Part shown: positions 58,283 to 64,000 of the stretch, one piece after another
Numbering within the stretch: the stretch's first letter is position 1
How the letters are laid out: each line of letters opens with the position of its first letter
Assembly (NCBI GenBank): GCA_963822115.1
Contig: CAWGGM010000008.1
Location: 620,001 to 684,000 of the forward strand
Length of the DNA stretch: 64,000 bases
Source of the DNA: CAWDXG01 sp963822115
GTDB lineage: Bacteria; Myxococcota_A; Polyangia; Polyangiales; Polyangiaceae
Direction: 5' to 3'
The notes under the pieces: model-generated
Database searches by the model: none
What the model saw: only the letters and a program-made list of their open reading frames with translations
What the model was told of the DNA's origin: nothing
Position numbers and translations under genes: made by a program

Positions 58283-59395
58283 TCAAGGGTGGACCGCGGG
58301 GGGAGCTTCGCTGCAGCGCGCCTGCCGGAGCGCCGTCAGCTCGCCGCCGCTCGAGCGCACGTCGTGACGCGATGGCGGGGGATTCGGCGAAAACCAGGTG
58401 TCCACGTCCACCGGCAGTGCCCAGAAGCGCGCGTCGCCGGTGAGCGGGCGGATCACGGGGCCTGAAGCGCCGGCCCGACCGTAGCCGGTGGTCTCGAGCC
58501 AGAAGCAGTAGCCACGGGCGCCCGGCGCATACAGGTGCTCCGCGCCGCTGTGGATGAAGACCTCGGCACGAGCCAGCAGCCGACCACGGGAATCGAGGCT
58601 CTCCAGCAGGTGTCGTCCGGCCGGAAGGCGCAGCTCGACGCCGGCGGCGGGGCTTTCGGCGCTGGTGGGCTGCACGCTGGCAACGGAGCGGCCGTCGAGC
58701 TTCACTTCGATGCGGGATCCAGTGAGATCGACGACTCGAACCAGCGGATGGTAGAGCCAGAACAGGAACGGCGCGACGCCGAGCGCGATCAGCACGCCCG
58801 ACAGCATCCAGGGCGACAGCACACGCTCTCCGACGACCTGCCGCCGGGGCTCCACGCCCGCCTCGACCGCAAGCTCGGCCGCCCAGCGCGGGTTCGTGCA
58901 ACACAGCTGCCCGTCGGCCTGCCACCACACCGCGCGGCCGGTCGTTGTGTGCCCGGGCGCAATGCGTCGGGGCCAGAACAGGGCCGATGCAATAGGCAGG
59001 AGCGCGCCGAGCAACACGATAGTGCCGTACGCAAGCGGCCCCTGGGTCTCGTCCAGAAAAGGCAGCGTCGCCGCCAGCGTCAGCGCGAACAGACAGGAGG
59101 CGACCGTCACCGCCAAGGTCCGGGTGACGGCAGCGGAAGCATGACGCTGACAATCGGTGCAGTAGGGCACGATGACGCTCTTGCCGTCGCTGGCGCGGGT
59201 CTCGACGCGCGAACTTGCGGCAATACCGCCGCAACAGGCGCAACCGGCGGGTAGAACCAGCCCCGCGGGCGACACAGGCAGGACCCGGGCCTCAATCTGC
59301 GGCGAGCCAGCTCGGACAGTACGCGCGGCCAATCTAGCGATAGGATACACTTGGGTTCCCTGACTCACCTGGAGCGTAGACCACTGCCGTGCCAT
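58283..59395 (-). CDS. Membrane protein with Cys-pair domain
   Basis: The 370-residue protein has an N-terminal zinc-binding-like region (LPAGCACCGGIAASSRVETR, then VIVPYCTDCQRHASA), two TM helices close together (TRTLAVTVASCLFALTLAAT and YGTIVLLGALLPIASALFW), a cytoplasmic loop with CCTNPRWAAELAVEAGV, a third helix (SGVLIALGVAPFLFWLYHPL) and a C-terminal beta domain that looks PEGA-like (GVELRLPAGRHLLESLDSRG). I do not recognise a family. It is divergent from the kinase gene at 59466, and the two may share a regulatory region. Confidence 0.6.
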   Translation of the reverse strand: MARQWSTLQVSQGTQVYPIARLAARTVRAGSPQIEARVLPVSPAGLVLPAGCACCGGIAASSRVETRASDGKSVIVPYCTDCQRHASAAVTRTLAVTVASCLFALTLAATLPFLDETQGPLAYGTIVLLGALLPIASALFWPRRIAPGHTTTGRAVWWQADGQLCCTNPRWAAELAVEAGVEPRRQVVGERVLSPWMLSGVLIALGVAPFLFWLYHPLVRVVDLTGSRIEVKLDGRSVASVQPTSAESPAAGVELRLPAGRHLLESLDSRGRLLARAEVFIHSGAEHLYAPGARGYCFWLETTGYGRAGASGPVIRPLTGDARFWALPVDVDTWFSPNPPPSRHDVRSSGGELTALRQARCSEAPPAVHP

Positions 59396-59465
59396 CCGGC
59401 TGCTACCGACGACGCCATCCGGCCACGAACACGTCCCGACGCGCGGGCAGGAGCCTGATCAGCTC

Positions 59466-61121
59466 GTGACGACGCGCCCGGTAGAACCGGCGGAGGGCCT
59501 CGTGATCGGAGGCAAGTATCGGCTGCTGGAGCGCATCGGCGTGGGCGGCATGAGCGAAGTGTACCGCGCCGAGAACACGCTCATCGGACGCGTGGTCGCG
59601 CTGAAACTGCTCTCGCCAAGCCAGTCGGACGACGTGGAGCTGTCGGCGCGCTTCTTCCAGGAGGCGCAGTCGGTGAGCCGCATCCGCCATCCCGGCATCG
59701 TCGACGTGCTGGACGCCGGCCAGGGCGAGACGGGTCCGTACATGGTGATGGAGTACCTCGAAGGCGAAAGCGCCGCGCAGGTCCTCACGCGCCACGGGAA
59801 GCTCCCGCTCGGCGTAGCGCTCAGGACGGTGCTGCCGGTGCTCGACGCGCTGGGCGCCGCGCACGCTGCCGGAGTCGTTCATCGGGACTTGAAGCCGGAG
59901 AACGTGTTCTACGCACTCGACGACGACGGCATGGTCACGGTCAAGCTGCTCGATTTCGGAGTCGCGAAGATGCTGTGGCCGTCGGGGCCGTCGCCGCGCA
60001 CGACGACGGGCGTCGTGATGGGCACCCCGGACTACCTGTCGCCGGAACAGGCCAACGGCGCGCACGACCTCGACGCGCGGAGCGATCTGTTCAGCGTGGG
60101 GGTGCTGCTGTTCGAGCTGCTCACGGGCCAGCGCCCATTCCACGCACCCACGGCGGTGGCCACGGCGTACAAGGTGGCGCACGCGCGGACGCCACGTGTT
60201 GCCGATCACGGAGGCCCGGCCGATCCGACGATCGACGCCATCCTCCAGCGCGCGATGAAAAAGCGCCGCGAGGAACGCTACGCGAGCGCCCCGGAGCTGG
60301 CACAGGAGCTTTCCGTAGTGGAAGCGGGACAGCCACGCACCCCATTGGCGGAGTTCTTGCGGTTCAGACAGAGCGGCTACCGCCGACTCGAGGAGGCCTC
60401 GCTTCCTTCGAAGACGCCGGCCTCGGGAAAGATGCTCGTCCCCCAGTCTTCGCGCGACGAGCTGCGCCGGCGCACTCCGACACGCAACAGCGTCGAGTGG
60501 CGGCCATCGAATCCGCAGCTCTCGCCGAGCGGGCTGCGCTCGCTGCCGGCGCGCTTCGTGGGACAGTGCCACGCGCGGGGTCTGGTGCTGCGCGCGGTCG
60601 ACCAGCATGTCTCGAGCCTCGCCACGGCCGAACAGCGTCAGAACGTGCTCGAGCATCTCGCCCCCGAGCATGCACGTGAATTTTCGTACGGCACGCTGCA
60701 GGCCATCGTCTTCTACGATCTGGAAGCCATCACCCGCTACCTGGACCAGGCGACGTCGATCTTGTTCGGCGACAATCCGAACTGGTGTCGCGATGCGGGC
60801 GCAGAGGCCGTATCCGGCGAGCTGGCGCCGCTCCTGCGTCCGGCGCTCCGGCCTGATCGCCCACTCGGCGTGCTGAGGCGCCTTGGCCCGCTGTGCAGCC
60901 GCTGGTTCGATTTCGGGGTCTGGGAAACCTCTGCGGAAACCGAAAAGCTCGTCACGCTGCGCATCAGCGATTTCGACGCGGCTTCCATGCCGCTCAGACT
61001 GTGGCTGATCGGCGTGATCGAGGGCGTACTGCGCACCACCGGGGCCGGATCGCAGCTCGCAATCGCCCGCGGCGAGGTCGCCTTCGCACCACAACTGGTG
61101 CTCGATGTCTCGCTGCGGTAG
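59466..61121 (+). CDS. Ser/Thr protein kinase with DUF2378-like C-terminal domain
   Basis: The GTG-started 551-residue protein has a complete kinase domain (about 18-275): GVGGMSEVYRAE, VVALKLL, VVHRDLKPENVFY, LLDFGVAKM, PDYLSPEQANGAHDLDARSD. After a charged linker, residues about 365-551 form a second domain (SLPARFVGQCHARGLVLRAV, YGTLQAIVFYDLEAITRYLD, RRLGPLCSRWFDFGVWETSA, RLWLIGVIEGVLRTTGAGSQ) that resembles the myxobacteria-restricted DUF2378 family. No TM helix is seen, so it is cytoplasmic. The kinase should be active. UPF0182 follows 21 nt downstream. Confidence 0.82.
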   Translation: MTTRPVEPAEGLVIGGKYRLLERIGVGGMSEVYRAENTLIGRVVALKLLSPSQSDDVELSARFFQEAQSVSRIRHPGIVDVLDAGQGETGPYMVMEYLEGESAAQVLTRHGKLPLGVALRTVLPVLDALGAAHAAGVVHRDLKPENVFYALDDDGMVTVKLLDFGVAKMLWPSGPSPRTTTGVVMGTPDYLSPEQANGAHDLDARSDLFSVGVLLFELLTGQRPFHAPTAVATAYKVAHARTPRVADHGGPADPTIDAILQRAMKKRREERYASAPELAQELSVVEAGQPRTPLAEFLRFRQSGYRRLEEASLPSKTPASGKMLVPQSSRDELRRRTPTRNSVEWRPSNPQLSPSGLRSLPARFVGQCHARGLVLRAVDQHVSSLATAEQRQNVLEHLAPEHAREFSYGTLQAIVFYDLEAITRYLDQATSILFGDNPNWCRDAGAEAVSGELAPLLRPALRPDRPLGVLRRLGPLCSRWFDFGVWETSAETEKLVTLRISDFDAASMPLRLWLIGVIEGVLRTTGAGSQLAIARGEVAFAPQLVLDVSLR

Positions 61122-61142
61122 AGCCGCAGCGGGTCTTCCTGG

Positions 61143-64000
61143 ATGAGCAACATTCCCCACCTCGTACCGGGCCATCGCCCGGACGCACGGCAACGCCGCA
61201 CGTGGATCGCCGTATCGGCCCTCGTGTTCGTACTGGTGCTGATCGCGCTTCTGTTCGCCGGCTACTACGTCGACTGGCTCTGGTTCGGCGAAGTGCACCT
61301 CAGGCAGGTATTCTGGCGCTCGATCCGCACCGAAGTCGTCGTCGGGCCGCTCTTCGGCGTGGTCTTCTTCGCGATCTTCTACGGGACGATCGAGACAGCG
61401 CGCCGGCTGGCGCCGCGCTTCCGCGCGCTGGAAGGCGTGCGGCTTGTACAGCCGCTCGACGATACCGCGACCAAACTGGTGCGGCGCGTGGGGCTCGTGC
61501 TCTCGATCGGGATCTCGGTCATCGTCAGCTTCGCCACGGCGCAGAGTTGGATGACCTTCCTGCGCGCACGCTACGCCGTTCCATTCGGCACGCAGGATCC
61601 GGTGTTCCACCGGGACCTCGCCTTCTACGTCTTCAAGCTGCCGGCGTGGGAATACGTCTACTCCTTCCTGTTTGCTTCGCTGCTCGCCGCGCTCGCAGCC
61701 GCCGTGCTGGTCCACCTCGCCCTCGGCAGCGTGACGCTGCGCCCACAGCAAGTGGGGGTGGACGTACACGATCGCGCGCTCTTGCACGTATCGGGACTGC
61801 TCGGCGCTATCTTCGTGCTGACCGGCGCGGGCCAAGTCCTCTCCGCCTGGGATCTGCTGTTCGCGTCGGACGGCATGGTGTTCGGCGCGGGCTACGCCGA
61901 CGTGCACGCGCGGCTGCCGGGCACGCACATCCTGATGGGCGTTGCCTGGGTGATCGCCGCAGCGCTCTTCGCCAACCTGCGCCTGCGTAGCAAGCGGCTG
62001 CCCCTCTACGCCATCGGCGGCTGGATCGTCGCGATCGTCCTGGCGCAGGGCATCGTGCCCGCTGCCGTGCAGTCGCTGGTGGTCAACCCCGACCAGGGCG
62101 CGAAGGAAACCGACTACATCGCGCGCAACATCAAGGCGACGCGCGCCGCCTATGCCCTCGACGGCATCAAGAACACGAAGCTCTCGCTGAAGGGAGACCT
62201 TACCGCCGAGAGGCTCGCGAAAAACAACGTCACGGTCAGCAACATCCGGCTGTGGGACCCGGCAACGCTTCTGCACAGCTATCAGCAGCTGCAGGAGCTC
62301 AGGCCCTACTACACGTTCACCGACGTCAACGTCGATCGCTACAAGGTGAACGGCGTCTATCGCGAGACGATGCTCGCGGCGCGGCAGATGAAGATCGCGG
62401 GACTGCCGGCGCGCGCCCAGACCTGGGTCAACCGCCACATCACCTACACGCACGGCTATGGCGTGGCGGTCTCGGCGGTCAACCAGGTGACCAGCGACGG
62501 CTCACCCGATTTTCTCGTGCAGGACATCCCCGTCACCTCGTCCGCGCCCGCGCTCGCCATCAAGCAGCCGCGCATCTACTACGGCGAGATCGGCACCGAC
62601 TACAGCCTGGTCAAGACCAAGGCGCCGGAGTTCGACTACCCGGGCCCAGACGGCGACGTGTACCACTCCTACGACGGCAGCGGCGGCATCCCCATCGGGT
62701 CGTTCGTCAACAAGCTCGCCTTCTCCTTCGAGTTCGGCACCATCAAGTTCTTCACATCCTCGGCCATCCAGGCCCAGAGCCGCGTCCTCATCCTGAACAA
62801 CATCAAGCAGCGGCTGCACAAGGCGGCGCCCTTCTTGAGCTTCGATTCCGACCCGTACATGGTGATTGCGGACGGGCGCCTGTACTGGATGGTGGACGCC
62901 TACACGACGACGTCGCGCTATCCCTATTCCGAGCCGACCGGGCATATCAACTACCTCAGGAACTCGGTCAAGGCCGTCGTCGACGCCTACAACGGCACGC
63001 TCACGTTCTACGACTTCGGCTCGGGCGACCCGGTGCTCGGGACCTACAAGAAGATCTTTCCCGGCATGTTCAAGCCGAAGAGCAGCATGCCGAAGTCGCT
63101 GATGGCGCACGTCCGCTATCCGGAGGACTTCTTCAACGTGCAGGCGGAAGTCTTCGCCACCTATCACGTGAAAAGCCCGAGCGTCTTCTACAACAAGGGC
63201 GACCAGTGGGAGATCCCGCACCACGTTTCCATCTCGGGCGCGGGGCGCATGGCGGCCTACTACGTCATCATGCACCTGCCGGGGCGGACGCGGGAGGAGT
63301 TCGTGCTCATCCTGCCGTTTTCGCCCAACGGACGCAGCAACATGATCGGCTGGCTCGGCGCCGAGTCCGATCCGCCCCGCTACGGAAAGGCGGTGAGCTT
63401 CGCGTTCCCGCCAAGCCAGACGGTGTACGGCCCGGCGCAGGTCGAGGCCACCGTCAACCAGGACCCGACAATATCCTCGCAGCGCACGCTGTGGGGCCAA
63501 CAAGGCTCGCGCGTCATCTTCGGAAACCTGCTGGTCGTGCCGGTGGAAGACAGCCTGCTGTACGTCCAGCCGATGTACATCGAGTCGGAGCAGACCAAGC
63601 TGCCGCAGTTCAAGCGCGTGGTCGTCTTCTACCGCTCGCCGGCCGGAGCCAAGCCGCCGCCGTCGGGACAGCAGCAGAACGTGGTCATGGCGCCTTCGCT
63701 CGGCAAGGCGCTGGAGCGCATCTTCGGCTCGACGAACAAGCCTTCCGCGAAAGCTGCAACGACCGCACCGGCTGCAGCCAAGGGCGCGCCCGCCGGAAGC
63801 GCAGCGCCGCCATCGAGCGCAGCGCCGCCATCGAGCGCAGCGCCGCCATCGAGCGCAGCGCCGGCCGCCGCGTCCGCCCCGACCGGGGCAGCGCTTCCTC
63901 CAGCGACCCGCACGCTCATCGATCAGGCCAACAGCGAGTTCCAGGCCGCCCAGAAGGCGCTCAAGGCTGGCGACTTCGCCGGCTACGGCCGCCACATCAA
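61143..64000 (+). CDS. UPF0182-family membrane protein (incomplete at window end)
   Basis: The ATG at 61143 starts MSNIPHLVPGHRPDARQRRT; the frame is open to the end of the window (952 codons seen). Seven TM helices occupy the first 330 residues (WIAVSALVFVLVLIALLFAG, VVVGPLFGVVFFAIFYGTIE, LVLSIGISVIVSFATAQSWM and others). A large exported domain follows with UPF0182 motifs: ETDYIARNIKATRAAYALDG, YYTFTDVNVDRYKVNG, RHITYTHGYGVAVSAVNQVT, YYGEIGTDYSLVKTKAPEFD, and MVIADGRLYWMVDAYTTTSR followed by YPYSEP. Near the end lies an Ala/Pro/Ser repeat (63801). Function of the family is unknown. It is probably co-transcribed with the kinase. Confidence 0.9.
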   Translation, partial: MSNIPHLVPGHRPDARQRRTWIAVSALVFVLVLIALLFAGYYVDWLWFGEVHLRQVFWRSIRTEVVVGPLFGVVFFAIFYGTIETARRLAPRFRALEGVRLVQPLDDTATKLVRRVGLVLSIGISVIVSFATAQSWMTFLRARYAVPFGTQDPVFHRDLAFYVFKLPAWEYVYSFLFASLLAALAAAVLVHLALGSVTLRPQQVGVDVHDRALLHVSGLLGAIFVLTGAGQVLSAWDLLFASDGMVFGAGYADVHARLPGTHILMGVAWVIAAALFANLRLRSKRLPLYAIGGWIVAIVLAQGIVPAAVQSLVVNPDQGAKETDYIARNIKATRAAYALDGIKNTKLSLKGDLTAERLAKNNVTVSNIRLWDPATLLHSYQQLQELRPYYTFTDVNVDRYKVNGVYRETMLAARQMKIAGLPARAQTWVNRHITYTHGYGVAVSAVNQVTSDGSPDFLVQDIPVTSSAPALAIKQPRIYYGEIGTDYSLVKTKAPEFDYPGPDGDVYHSYDGSGGIPIGSFVNKLAFSFEFGTIKFFTSSAIQAQSRVLILNNIKQRLHKAAPFLSFDSDPYMVIADGRLYWMVDAYTTTSRYPYSEPTGHINYLRNSVKAVVDAYNGTLTFYDFGSGDPVLGTYKKIFPGMFKPKSSMPKSLMAHVRYPEDFFNVQAEVFATYHVKSPSVFYNKGDQWEIPHHVSISGAGRMAAYYVIMHLPGRTREEFVLILPFSPNGRSNMIGWLGAESDPPRYGKAVSFAFPPSQTVYGPAQVEATVNQDPTISSQRTLWGQQGSRVIFGNLLVVPVEDSLLYVQPMYIESEQTKLPQFKRVVVFYRSPAGAKPPPSGQQQNVVMAPSLGKALERIFGSTNKPSAKAATTAPAAAKGAPAGSAAPPSSAAPPSSAAPPSSAAPAAASAPTGAALPPATRTLIDQANSEFQAAQKALKAGDFAGYGRHI
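63801..63854 (+). repeat. 18-bp tandem repeat, three copies, in frame
   Basis: Three identical 18-bp units encode AAPPSS in the linker between the exported domain of the UPF0182 protein and its C-terminal helix (LIDQANSEFQAAQKALKAGD). A partial fourth copy follows. Confidence 0.8.

Noticed and set aside
59403..62453. Open frame of over 1000 codons on the minus strand
   Set aside because: It is antisense to the kinase and UPF0182 genes, which have clear family motifs. Its sequence is Arg/His/Gln-rich, typical of reverse-strand frames in GC-rich genes.

Overview
The window is about 64 kb of GC-rich DNA that reads as a myxobacterial chromosome (Myxococcota, most likely Polyangia). Several things point there: four large Ser/Thr kinases with a PP2C phosphatase, an FHA-domain enhancer-binding protein, many secreted lipoproteins with Gly/Ser-rich stalks, a protein with a MYXO-CTERM-like tail, a tRNA-Gln, and a chromosomal core (dnaA, grpE, dnaK, hemE, hemY, ccmE, mutM, rpiA). 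No phage, insertion sequence or CRISPR array is visible. Genes are dense, and many neighbours overlap by 1 or 4 nt (TGATG or ATGA).

Layout. 0-12.5 kb is accessory: a nucleotidyltransferase with a damaged partner, a frameshifted Cys-rich lipoprotein, envelope proteins, a papain-like lipoprotein peptidase, a coupled kinase/FHA regulator pair, a DUF2971 protein, a nuclease remnant and an HNH endonuclease. 12.7-22.7 kb holds cell-surface lipoproteins, a multihaem NapC/NirT-type cytochrome, an EF-hand lipoprotein beside a truncated membrane-protein gene, and an operon of kinase, TPR protein and lamin-tail lipoprotein. 22.8-27.5 kb has an Omp85-family protein divergent from a phosphodiester-glycosidase-domain protein. 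27.6-31.8 kb is the most interesting locus (below). 31.9-46.5 kb is mostly housekeeping: mutM, rpiA, a degenerate HtrA-like protein, PP2C, an ECF sigma factor with a membrane partner, tRNA-Gln, hemY-hemE-ccmE and outer-membrane proteins. 46.5-64 kb carries dnaA, a rhomboid protease, grpE-dnaK followed by a giant kinase-ATPase and a deleted acyl-CoA synthetase gene, another kinase, and a UPF0182 membrane protein that runs off the end.

Main discovery candidate. At 30654-31809 a DsrE-like gene is followed by an ArsM-like SAM methyltransferase gene. The methyltransferase has an in-frame TGA (31642-31644) where relatives have a conserved Cys. The frame continues for 54 more codons with family-typical sequence. 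An 8-bp perfect stem with a GGA loop lies 17 nt after the TGA, which matches the layout of a bacterial SECIS element. I read it as a selenoprotein of 259 residues with Sec205. The pair has a well-formed sigma-54 promoter (30607-30620) and two upstream palindromes (ATGTCCGATCGGACAT and a near copy). It is divergent from a membrane protein, a histidine kinase and an NtrC-type regulator that keeps the GAFTGA sigma-54 contact motif. Together this looks like a self-contained sensor, activator and selenoenzyme module. Its substrate is unknown; a metalloid or reactive thiol/selenium compound is a guess.

Several genes look broken or catalytically altered: 374-679, 726-1714, 10801-11202, 18487-18905 and 50465-51616 as gene remnants, and the HtrA-like protein and the giant kinase as altered enzymes. 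Gene-remnant calls could also reflect assembly errors.
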